A DNA stretch of 64,000 bases from Desmodesmus armatus (lineage: Eukaryota; Chlorophyta; Chlorophyceae; Sphaeropleales; Scenedesmaceae). This document shows positions 1-21,400 of the stretch, piece by piece; the stretch's first letter is position 1, and every line of letters begins with the position of its first letter. Location of the stretch: the NCBI GenBank assembly GCA_007449985.2, contig VIIQ02000270.1, positions 1-64,000 of the forward strand. Direction: 5' to 3'. A program made the position numbers and the translations under genes. The notes under the pieces are model-generated. The model saw only the letters and a list, made by a program, of their open reading frames with translations, searched no databases and had not been told where the DNA came from.

Positions 1-361
1 GAGCGTCTTTCTGGTTGTTGCCGCCGTCCACACAAACCGAGCTGTGAAAGTGATAGCAAGAGTGGGGTACACGTCTCGATGCTTTCTCCGACAGGGCCGT
101 CACCCACATGGGAGCATCATGCAGCGCTCGTACACAAGGGCTTGCACACAAGTGTCCATCACCAACGTTTCCTGCAGGTTCTCGCCATGCCAGCAAATTA
201 TGTATATCTTTTGCCAATATAGGGTTTCCGCCAGCTCAATCCTGGTAGGGCAATGCCATTGATGTGTGGCGACTGTATCTGCGTGTAAAAAGTTTCTCTC
301 CCTGCCCCCACACATCACAACATCCTATGAAAGCATCATGTTGGCCGTCTTTGCCGTGCAG
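1..361 (+). other. intron or upstream part of the INO80 gene
   Basis: No coding stretch resembling the next exon is visible here. The segment ends in a usable splice acceptor (gccgtgcag at 353-361) directly before the DBINO-like coding sequence, so it is most simply the 3' part of an intron whose upstream exon lies outside the window. Confidence 0.5.
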
Positions 362-11206
<10,845 letters not shown>

Positions 11207-12509
11207 GGAGGGTGTGTGTGTGTGTGTGGGGGGGGGGGGCTGAGTGATGTTGGTGTCACTGTGGCATGGTGTAGGGCGGATTGCAACGTTTCCTACTAAA
11301 GAGTCAATGTGGTGCGTGAGTGGCCAGCAAGCAGAGGCGTTGCAGTTGCTGCACCTGTGTGCCAGTGTGTGGCTTGGTGACTGCTGTGTTCACACATGGG
11401 TTTGGTTGGATGTGTGAATTGGGTTGTACAGTCCACTCCCATGCCTGCTTGTATGGGTTTGGTTGCTGTGGCTGCCTGGGGGCTGCGGCCCTGCCAATGC
11501 ACACCTCCTTATACAGCAAGCTCCTCTTCCCTTCAGGGGGTGGGGTGGCTCATTGGTGGCAAATCATTGGTCACTACTGCAGCAGCTAGCTGGCTGGCAG
11601 TTGACAGAGTTAACATCATGTCAGGATGTTCCTCGGAGGCCTGCTGGGGTGCAGATGGATGTGTTGAAGGTGCTGCTGGGACTGGTGTCAGCTAGGAGAG
11701 CAGCTGCTGCTGGTTGTCCCTCTGATGCAAGCCTCCGCCCCCAAATCAACTCGACCCACATGCGCTCATGTGTGTAGGGTTCAGGCTGACCCACCCTGTA
11801 CAGCTGACTTGTGCTTTGTGCTTGAGATGTTGATGCTTAGAGAGTGATGGTCCTGGCCAGATGAGGCAGGTGGTTGCTGTCTTTTTTGGATGTCATTTCA
11901 ATGATGCTGTAATCAGTGTCACAGAAGTCTACTGCTACCCACAGTGGGATGTATGATATGAAAGCCCCCTGGTCTTCTGACTAGTGCCAACATGAAACTG
12001 ACCCCACACAAACCTGTATCGCACTGTACTGTATCAGTGTTAGTGTCAGTTTGGTTATAAGCTCGCAGGATGGGCAGCACATGGATGGCAGCAGTGCTAG
12101 GTAAGATGGCAGCAGTACTAGGTAGGTCCTGCCTGCACGCCATGGTGCACCTTGTGAGAAAGGGGTTTGTGGTAAGGGGAGCATACAGCTGTGTTTTGGC
12201 ACCAATGATTTGCTTGAGGTGTGCACGACACAATCAGACAATGTCTTGATAGGTGTCTGAACACAGCACAGGCAATGCCATGTGGTAAACAAATCAGCAG
12301 GCATTGCCACTTACAGGCCTTAGCACAGCAGCGGTACACACCTTGGCCATTTTGCCAGTATACTACGTACCAGCGTCAACACACACCATCCAAGCTTGGT
12401 ATATCCAAGCCTGGTAAGGCACCCTGTATAGTGTAGTACAGAGGTGCTGTACTATACTGCGGCAGCACTACTGAAGCTACAGTACTGTACTGTAGTACAC
12501 GCGTACAGT
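11207..12509 (+). other. 3' UTR of INO80 and intergenic DNA
   Basis: A TGTAA signal at 11908-11912 lies about 700 bases after the stop, an acceptable distance for a green-algal 3' UTR. The rest shows no supported gene. At 12427-12455 there is a small hairpin with arms tagtacag/ctgtacta. Confidence 0.45.
11908..11912 (+). terminator. TGTAA polyadenylation signal (INO80)
   Basis: TGTAA is the usual chlorophyte poly(A) signal and is the first good match after the INO80 stop codon. Use is inferred. Confidence 0.4.
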
Positions 12510-12990
12510 TTGAGGCGAGCGTGGCAGGCCCCACTCATTGACACAAGGCCACATACTCATGAGTTCCTAGCACTTGTCACACTCAACCCTCTCAGGTTTA
12601 GAAACCTCTGACCCCAACAATGCCGTTCAGCTAGATCTTCAAAGATCTGGCCAAACTTGGCTGCACAACAATTGCGCTCAACAACTCTTGCGCACTGCAA
12701 CAACACCCAAATATCGTATTCAAAACATTCACCACCGTGATTTATGTTGCAGCTTGACTTGCTTCGAACGAGGATGACTCAACCGCTTGCCGAGACCTGC
12801 CAAGTCTCCAGAAGCGCGTCGAACCGGCCGACAATGCTTCGAGAGCAGTCACAAGCTGGAAGCGTCTCAATTCGAACTATTTGTGATACTGCCGCAGCTG
12901 GCCAAGCTCCAAAATCGACATAACGCAGCTGCAGTATTGACAGCAGTACTGGTGCCCAAACCAGGCCCCAACACAATGCATCCAGACCAT
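12510..12990 (+). repeat. diverged duplicate of 16490-17670
   Basis: Matches are collinear: the GAGGCGAGC block at 12513 with 16507; the segment around gatcttcaaagatctggcca (12630) with about 16620; ctcaaccgcttgccgagacc (12779) with 17496; and actgccgcagctgg near 12890 with 17600. The downstream copy is longer because of an insertion between about 16710 and 17450. Each copy lies upstream of a plus-strand gene, so it could be an old promoter duplication or a dispersed element. Confidence 0.6.
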
Positions 12991-15851
12991 ACGCCACAGG
13001 TCGTAGGGCGCACAGATCAGCTCACCGTCTCTGTGGATGGAATAACGCTGAATCCAGCAAGACTCAATGTCGTGCGAGACATGACAGACAGAGTGGCCCA
13101 GGTCCCTCCCCTAGCTGGCGGTCTCACACTCGAGCAGCCAAACGCGAGCCTAGCCACAACGCAGATCCTGCTTGCCAAACGGCAGCAGCACTACGGGAAT
13201 GGAGAGCAGCCGCCTGTGCAAGTGCAGCATCAGCCTTACAGTGGCCCTCGCCTAAGCTACCTGGTCTCTGGCCGGCCAGTCAAGTACCCACCCCGCATCT
13301 CCGCCCCCCCCCCCCCCCCACACACACAGCTCAAACACACCAAAGCAGCAGCTATGAGCGTTCTGTGTATCAAAAAACATGTATGTGCTTGCACACACAT
13401 GTTTGTTTTATCCCCACTGGCGCATTGTGCAGGTCCACGCCCTCTACGCAGTCTGTCGCCGTCTGCAAAGCCCCACCACCACCCAAGGCCTATCCCCCCG
13501 GGCACCACAGCAGAGGTAGCAGACCTATCAACCCCCCCCCCCCTTCTCACACTCACAGGCAATCCAAGCTCACCACCACTCCCCCCCCCCCCAAATTTAT
13601 TTGCACTGTGCAGGTCCATGCCCTGTATGCGGTGTGTCGCCGTCTGCTAAGCCCCACCACCACCCAAGGCCTATCCCCCCTGGGCACCACAGCAGAGGTA
13701 GCAGACCTATCAAGCCCCCCCCCCCCTTCTCACACTCACAGGCAATCCAAGCTCACCACCACTCCCCCCCCCCCCCAATTTATTTGCACTGTGCAGGTCC
13801 ATGCCCTGTATGCGGTGTGTCGCCGTCTGCTAAGCCCCACCACCACCCAAGGCCTATCCCCCCTGGGCACCACAGCAGAGGTAGCAGACCTATCAAGCCC
13901 CCCCCCCCTTCTCACACTCACAGGCAATCCAAGCTCACCACCACTCCCCCCCCCCCCCCAATTTATTTGCACTGTGCAGGTCCATGCCCTGTATGCGGTG
14001 TGTCGCCGTCTGCTAAGCCCCACCACCACCCAAGGCCTGTCCCCCTCGGGCACTACTGCAGAGGTAGCCGGCCTGTCAAGCCCCCCCCCCTTCTCCACAC
14101 ACACACAGGCAAACCAAGCTCACCACCACTGTCCCCCCCCCCCAATGAGTTGCACTGTACAGGTCCACGCGCTGTATGCAGTGTGTCGCCGTCTCTTGAA
14201 TCCCACCAGCATGGCAGGCCTATCCCCCCTGGGCACCACTGCAGGGGTAGCCGGCCTGTCAAGCCCCGGCTCCCTGACACACCTGCTGGGGTTGGCAGCC
14301 CTGGTGTCGTCTGCTGCTGATGCCTGGGGGGGAGGGGACGCACGCGTGGAGGGGACGCTGCAGGGGCTGACACAGGTAGGCGGGGGGGGGGGGGGGGGGG
14401 GGGGGGGGAGGGGGGACAAGGGAGGGGCGGCAGCGACGGTGAATTAAAATGGGTAGGTGTGTCGACAGATGGAGTACTTGGATACATGCAAGTTCACTGC
14501 TTGTGTGCCACACACGGTGCAGTGGTTGTGCCATTGTGTATATGTATGCGAGGGGGGAGGGTCGGGAGGGGATGCGCGCGTAGAGGGAACATTGCAGGGC
14601 TTGACGCAAGTAGGGGGGAGGGCGGGGCACGCAGTTTAATCCATGTGTCTGAAACAAGCAAATACACCCCACACATGCTACCCGCTCACCTGGCTCAATT
14701 GCATCTCCAGCCACTCCACATGTGTCGCCCCCTTCCACCTTTGTCCCCCCCCCCCCCCCAGGCGTGTCAGATGCGTTACGGTCCTCTTCAGGTTGGTGTG
14801 TCCTCCCTGTTAGTGAGGGGGGCTCAGCTGTGGGCACACAGGACGGAGGACATGACCCTCGCATTGCTCTCACCAGCTGCAGCAGCAGCAGTAACAGCAG
14901 CAAAACGCCAACACCACCAGCAGCAACAGCAGCAGCAACGACACATCACGCAGCAGCAAGGGAGTGACACAAGCGATCAACATCTGCAGCAGCAGCAGCA
15001 GCAGCAGCAGCGGGAAGAGGAGGGGCAAGAGGATGGTGAGATAGCTGCTGAGTTAGCTGCACAGGCAGATCAGGTGTGGGATGTGGGTGGTAGTGATGAG
15101 GAGGGGGAAGAGCTGCTGCAGCAGTGGGAGGACCAAGAGGAGGCAGCAGCAGCAGCAGCAGAGGAGGGGGAGCAGGAACCCTTGCATGATGGTCTTTCAG
15201 ACACAGCGACACTGCAGGAGCAGCAGCAGCAAGCCGTTGGGGCAGCAGCAGCAGCAGCAGCAGATGGTGTGCCTGCTGCTGAAAACGCAGCCAAGGGTGC
15301 TGCTGCTGCTGGTGGCAAGTTTGATGTGTCAGCCACAGCTGCTGCTGCCCGTGCTGCCGGCCTTCTGGGCCCTGTTGGATCAGCATCAGCAGCAGCGGTA
15401 CCTACTGCTGCTGCTGCTGCTGGTGTTGATGATGACCTAGTGTTTGTGCGCAAGAGGAGTGAGTCTGAGGTGATGCAGGAGCTGCAGCTGTATGCAGGGT
15501 ACAGGGCAGCACTGCCACTGGAGCAGCAGCAGCAGTACACCCAGCAGCAGCAGCAGCAGTATGATCAGGCATCGTCGCCAGAGGGCACCAGCACCAACAG
15601 CAGCATGTTTGGGGCCGAGGGGGCTGCTAGTGGTGGTGGGGGTGATAGAAGTGCAGCAGCAGCAGGGGGGGTGTCCAGGGGTGGGGGTAAGAGAGGTGGG
15701 GGTGAGGAGGAAGATATGGAGGGGTTGGAAGGTGAGGAGGTGCCCCTGGTGGCTTCCTGGCTGCAAGTGCTGCTGCTGCTGCTGCTGCTGGTGCAACAGC
15801 AGCTGAGGAGCTGACTGCAGCGGCAGCAGCATTGCGGCCGCCGCAGCCGCC

Positions 15852-15895
<44 letters not shown>

Positions 15896-16028
15896 GGGTC
15901 AAGGTGTCTAGAGGGCCAGCTGGTGCCAAGGGCGTTACTGGGCAAGGCGGCAGCAGCAGCAGCAGTAGTGATAGGGGAGCAGCGAGGTCCATTTCTAGTG
16001 TCTTTGGCAAGGGTAGACAGCAAGCTGC

Positions 16029-16060
<32 letters not shown>

Positions 16061-16230
16061 CACGGCAGCAGGGTAGCACAGCCGCCAGCACCAGCAGCAG
16101 CAGCAGGACATCCAGCAGCAGCGGCAATAAAGCGGCAGGGGCGGCGGGTCAGCAACAGCGGCAACGTCCTTCACGGCGGCGCGGTACTGCTGTTGGTCCT
16201 GCTCAGGGCGACACGGCTGGACAGGAGTAG
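12976..16230 (+). CDS. unidentified protein with poly-Gln/poly-Ala and acidic tracts (spliced)
   Basis: Function not recognised. Well-supported exons: 14163-14375 (71 codons, VHALYAVCRRLLNP to GTLQGLTQ, then GTAGGC donor) and 14762-16230 (ACQMRYGPLQVGVSSLLVRG, then Gln-rich, acidic VWDVGGSDEEGEELL, and DDDLVFVRKRSESEVMQEL). The frame of the last exon stops at 15812, but one extra C in the run at 15743-15746 gives PPGGFLAASAAAAA and leads without a stop into the downstream Gln-rich frame ending at 16230; I take that as the real end. The first exon is the weakest part: a frame open from 12787 contains the ATG at 12976 and reads to about 13270, and part of it lies in a duplicated, probably non-coding segment. 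Four further versions of the 14163 exon precede it. A TGTAA signal follows the stop. Confidence 0.55.
13433..14275 (+). repeat. tandem array of five acceptor-plus-exon units, 181-183 bp
   Basis: Units start right after GCAG or ACAG acceptors at 13433, 13614, 13797, 13980 and 14163. Each begins VHALYAVCRRL and continues SPTTTQGLSPLGTTAEVADLSS or a variant, then a C-run and an A/T-rich piece. Spacing is 181, 183, 183 and 183 bp, so units two to five are in frame with one another (61 codons per unit) with no stop between them. Unit one is closed by a stop after a one-base difference. Only the last unit continues into a donor-terminated exon. Confidence 0.9.
14458..14498 (+). repeat. second copy of the 41-bp intronic element
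   Basis: Partner of 9743-9783. Just downstream, around 14548-14615, is a degenerate copy of the end of exon 14163-14375 (DARVEGTLQGLTQ). Confidence 0.7.
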
Positions 16231-16478
16231 GATGTGCGATGTTGGTGGCTAGCATGTGCTCTGTGAGCTTCTTGACTACAGTAGCATGTTACAGCGCCTG
16301 GATGTGTTTTGCCGTTTGAATGGTGCGGAAACATGCTGACACAGTGTGTCAGTGTGATCTGTGCAATGTGCGCACTGGCTAGTTGTGTGCCAGCCAGGCA
16401 ACACTGACTACCAACTGGTGACAACCTTGTGTTGCTACAGTGCAGGGGTGGTGCACCGCACTGTGACAGCACTGTAGT

Positions 16479-16483
16479 TGTAA
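16479..16483 (+). terminator. TGTAA polyadenylation signal
   Basis: TGTAA 249 bases after the proposed stop at 16230, supporting the longer reading frame of the upstream gene. Confidence 0.4.
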
Positions 16484-16489
16484 AACAGT

Positions 16490-17690
16490 AGTACAGGCAA
16501 GCAGTTCGAGGCGAGCAGGACAGATCCCTGTCCTTGGCACTAGGCTAGGGGCTCATAAGGTCCTACCATCTGTCACTTTTAGTGTATGAAGCTTAGGCAA
16601 CCCTGAAATCAACAAGGCTGAAGTGATCTAGCCAATTGATCCATGTACTGTAGGTTTGGGTGCACAGCACTAGCGCTCAATAACTTATGCGCACTCAAGG
16701 GGGGCAGTCTATCAGCTGGACAGCACCATCCTACACTTTGGCCTGCCAACTTCAGGATATGTTACATATACCAACAGCTTTCATTTGACTCAATTAGGAA
16801 GAAATGTGAGGGGGTTTAGGGAGGGGGGGAGGGGGGGGGGTGGTCTTGGGCCAGTTGAACTTTCTTCACAGGGTTCAGTAACTTTTCTGTTTGCCGCCCG
16901 TTTGACCTCGTAAGCTGCTCATTTTGAAGCTTACATCACATATTACCGATTGCAAGACTTGTTGTAGCCTCACAATACATATTAGGCAACCTCCAGGCTG
17001 AGAAAGGCAGCAGCACAGCGGTGGTTGACTGGCGGTTGGGCTTGATGGGCAGGGGCCCCATATGTTGGTTGGGCTTGATGTAAAGCATTGTAGAGTCATG
17101 TCAATGTATTGTGGTAACACAAGGATGTTTTTACAATGCTGTTGAGCACTCTGGGGTCGATTTCACGATGCAAAGCATCATTGATCGATCTTGAGATCAC
17201 TGTTCCGAAACCAGGCCTCAGGGGAGCTTGGAGCACGGTTCTGAGGGCGCAGAAACTATGTTACATATGTCAACATGCATATCAAGCATCATGGGGCCCT
17301 GAAACGCAGCTTTACGGGGTAAGGGGGGGTGGGGTGGTGTCTGAGGCCGCTTTTTATTTTGGGGGGGGGGGGGGGGGGGATGGTGTCCCCAACTTTATTT
17401 TCTGCCCCCCCTTGGCGCACTGCAAATTACACCAGGTGTCTTCTTCAAAACAGTTCAAACCGTGTCGTGTCGTGTCATGGCTTGCTTCAAGGATTACTCA
17501 ACCGCTTTCCAAGACCTGAAACCAGTCGGGCACCTGCCCACAATGCTTCAAGGGCAGCACTGGCATGCTTGACAAGTCTAGTTGTCAACTGTGTGTGCTA
17601 CTGCCGCAGCTGGTCAAGCCCTCGACAAGTATTGACAGTAGCACTGCTGCACACTCAAGCTAGCCCCAGCATACGGATCGGAACAGCACC
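16490..17690 (+). repeat. diverged duplicate of 12510-12990 with insertion
   Basis: Downstream partner of 12510-12990. The inserted part (about 16710-17450) has G-runs at 16820-16842 and 17358-17380 and no supported gene. Confidence 0.55.
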
Positions 17691-17919
17691 CAAGGTAACA
17701 CGGTCTTACACGTTGCGATACAGTGCATGAGACGTCCCAAATGAGCGCATGATCATGAAAAAAGAAACTGCAGGTCACATGCGTGGCGTCGCTTTCACCA
17801 TGCACTGCTGGCAGTTCAGCAGACGCTTTACTAATGCAAGTGTGTGGCTTCTCAAGCTGTGCCCTGCCCCCATGCACGACCTGAAGGACTTAAAGTGCCA
17901 GAAGGATTGACGTAGTTTC

Positions 17920-17993
17920 ATTCTGGCAAGGATTCCCGTGTAATAACTGTTACGGTTGCATTCTGGCAAGGGGGCACGTGTAACAACAGTTAC
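17920..17993 (+). promoter_or_regulatory. paired 34-bp direct repeats with inverted GTAA/TTAC arms
   Basis: Copies at 17920-17953 and 17960-17993 share attctggcaagg and end in gtaataactgttac or gtaacaacagttac. The second is a perfect inverted pair, GTAAC-N4-GTTAC, and also contains CACGTG. The block lies about 500 bp upstream of the secreted Cys-rich protein start. It resembles a tandem transcription-factor site (Myb- or bHLH-like cores), but the role is inferred. Confidence 0.4.
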
Positions 17994-18491
17994 AATGTTT
18001 CGCCCCTTCGCTGTCGTTGTTTAGCAGCCCTGACACCAAGTAGTATCCTTATCGAACAACCAACAACTTCTCACAGCGTCCTAACTCAACTTTCCTCTTG
18101 CTCTCATATTTCCCCCAACCCGATCGGGACACCCGGAGAACGCTTTGCCTAGGCCTGTCTCAGGTGGGTATGCTACGTATGTGGTGCAGCGTAGACGATT
18201 GTATTTATGTATTGTCTATTGCGGACCGGAGACGCCCATCTATGGGTGCTGCACCTGGACGACCACTGTTCCGGAACTATTTCCGGAGTCGCGCCGGAGG
18301 CACCCGCTTTCTTCGTGACACTAGCAGAACATTGCTTGGCAAGAGGCCTTTTTTGAGAGTGTCACCTATGATTTCCGTAGCTGGAAATATCTTCCGTGAA
18401 AAGCGTCCGGTCCCAGCAAAGTAACACCTCCCTCTCCATTGCCACTGATCTGCTGCTGGATGCAGGTGCTTGGCAAACAAAATCTTCAAAA

Positions 18492-21400
18492 ATGACGTAT
18501 GCTCGAAAGCTGGATTGGGCGTCCTTCCTTGTGGCTCTGCTGCTTTGGCAGCATCTGGGCTGCCTTGCCAGTCCTGCTATGCTCGTGTTGCCCCACCTTG
18601 CTGGTCTAAGCTTTGCAGCATCGGGCGGAGGCGTGCAAATCACCATTGGTAAGCAATGGTTCTCCCGCAGTATGAAGCTTGCAGTTGCTGACCCTTTTTT
18701 GAGGGGGTGGGGTCTTTCTGGTGGAGCGTCCACACCGAGTTGGCAAGCTGCTCTGCTTGCTGAGGGTTTGTGCTCACCACATCTACCATGTTGTGCTTGG
18801 CAAGCTGAGAGTTTGTGCTCACCACATCACCCATGTTGTGCTTGGCAAGCTGAGGGTTCGTGCTCACCACATCACCCATGTTGTGCTTGGCAAGCTGAGG
18901 GTGCGTGCTCACCACATCACCCATGTTGTGCTTGGCAAGCTGAGGGTTCGTGCTCACCACGTCACCCATGTTGTGCTTGACAAGCTCAGGGTTCGTGCTC
19001 ACCACATCACCCATGTTGTGCTTGGCAAGCTGAGGGTTCGTGCTCACCACATCACCCATGTTGTGCTTGACAAGCTCAGGGTTCGTGCTCACCACATCTC
19101 TTGTGTTGTGCTATGCTGTCAGGCGGATCTACGGGCACTCCATCTCAACCACGCATGTCAGATGCTGAGGTTGCTCAATGGAGGAGCTGCATCAAGTCGG
19201 TTGCAACCAATGACCCTGGCATGCAAGCTATCACAAAGATGCTGACAACCGTCTACATGTGCGCCTTATCAGACAGCGCTGGCTGCATATCCATGGTGCG
19301 GGCGCAAAAGTTACCCTTCACCAAAGCCAGCGACATGACAGCTGCCCTCGAGAATGCTGCCAAGCAAGTGCCACTATGCGCAGCCAGTAGTGGCCGGGGC
19401 CTCAAGGCGTGGGGAGCAGCTATGCTGGATGGCACTCCAGATATTAGTGTGGACACCATCAAGGACATATGCTCCACAGCATCAGTCATGGTCAAAGCTG
19501 GCTTGCTATCACCCAAATTTGAGAAAGCCTCTCACTTGGATCTGGAGACAAAAGTTTGGGCTGCCGCAGCTGGCATTGCCAGGTCCGCCCTTTCTCTGGT
19601 ATTGACTAAATTCACAAAAACGCCTTCGACAGGGTGGGTTGCAGATGACAGGATTGGTTGGGCTTTCAATGAGCTTTTTGGCAAGACCGGCGAGGCCGAA
19701 TGTCAGGGTTATTTCAACGACACAGTATGCGATGAGCTGGGGGAACTGGCTTCAGACAAGGCTGTGCGGGACTGGGCTTTAGAAGACAAGTCAACAGAAT
19801 GCAAACGATGCGCTACAGACATGGTTGAGCAGTGCATAAAAGTGGCAAACAACTTGTCCAAGGAGTTTCAAGAGATGATGGACACTACTAACATGCTTAC
19901 CAACCTTTCCCAAAACATCGGGAAAATATTCCAGGCTCTCAAGGCAGGAACAAAAATGGCAACCGCGGATACCCTGGACTCTCTTTGGAATATATTCCAG
20001 TACCTGAAGAGTCAGCTACCTGTCTCGTCCACGCCTGCACCACCTTCAGGTATGAGGACACCATGAATGGATGATGGGATTTTGGATTGCACGGCATCTA
20101 GAGGCCAACACCCCGCCTGATGTGATTACTGGCACCGTTGTTTTCATTGCGGCAGGGTTGTGGTTTGACTGTCAGAAGTAGTCACAAGTATGAGCATAGA
20201 CGTGTTCACCCTGAACTTCACTTCACTGTTCTTTCTGTTCAATATCTTTCAATAACGCAGGATCCACTGCAACGGCATCAGATGACCAACAGACACAGGC
20301 ACCTGGAACCGGGCTTCTTAGTGGCATCACCACCCAAGCCACACAAAACCCAGGTGTGATCGGCACAATGGCTGCTTGTCACATCCGCATGTCAGTCGTT
20401 GCACTTGTGTGCAAGTGCCAGATGTGTGGATTTGCCCTTGCTTGGTTTTTGTGTTGTGCGACCTATGACTGCTTGCAACTTGTCTGGATCAGGCTGACAT
20501 TCCCCTTTGCATGCCCATGTCATCGCTACTTGATGCGCAATACAGGAGGAAACTGTGCAGCGGTGGCTGGCACATATGAGTTGTCCGCAAAGCGGTGGGT
20601 TGCAGACAACTCGAACACTGACAAGAAGCAGTGCCAGCAGAGCAAAAGCATCACAATCTTCTCTGACTGTAGGGTGCACCTCAAGGATGAGAGAGGCTAT
20701 ATGGTGAGATTCAAAAGGCCAGTTTATGCCCATCCATTATGCTGAAAACTCTCTTGCGTTGCACACTCAAAAGCAGCAACCATGTAAGACATTGTATTGG
20801 AGCCTGTGCAATGTCTGCTTGCGCTGCTTTACACAGGATGCTAGTTGACCAGCATCACAAGTGCTAGGATAACATCCCGAGCCTGCAGCAAATGAAGTAA
20901 TGTTGTGTTCTTGTGTTGTATTCATAATGCTTCCCATGATCCATCTATCTATCAATAAACACAACTTGCCATCAGTCCGAGTACCACAGTTACATCCCAG
21001 GAAACCCCATTGGTTGTGGTGAAGTGGTCTTCAGCAAGGACTGGCGACGTAAGGTGCAATGGGACATGCGCCAAGCCCTCTCTGGCGGCTTACCCATGTT
21101 CTGCGTTGACGACTCCACCAGAGAGATCTTGGGTGAATGGTACTATAGCATTCCCAAGTGGGACAAGTGTACATCTGCAACTACACCTTCAGGTATGTTT
21201 CATAATACAAGGTTGGAAGGGGATATGGAATTGCAGCTGCATACGCTGCCACTATGTTGTCATTCCCTCGTTGCTAGATACTCGTTACTAGATACTTTCA
21301 ACGCATGGTGGTACTCTCCAGACCAACTGATACTGCCAATCCATCATCATCATTACACGTGTTTCCGGCCAGGTTCATTGTGCATGCAGCAAGCCGCAAG

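Noticed and set aside
14459..14761. Upstream extension of the exon at 14762
   Set aside because: The segment contains an intronic repeat, a decayed exon copy and a C-run directly before a CAG acceptor, so it is intron.
18098..18424. 108-codon plus-strand frame upstream of the secreted protein
   Set aside because: No motif, no supporting splice sites, and the opposite strand is equally open; treated as promoter or 5' UTR.
18770..19115. CRISPR-like array of direct repeats
   Set aside because: Units are contiguous 45-bp copies without unique spacers, inside a eukaryotic intron.
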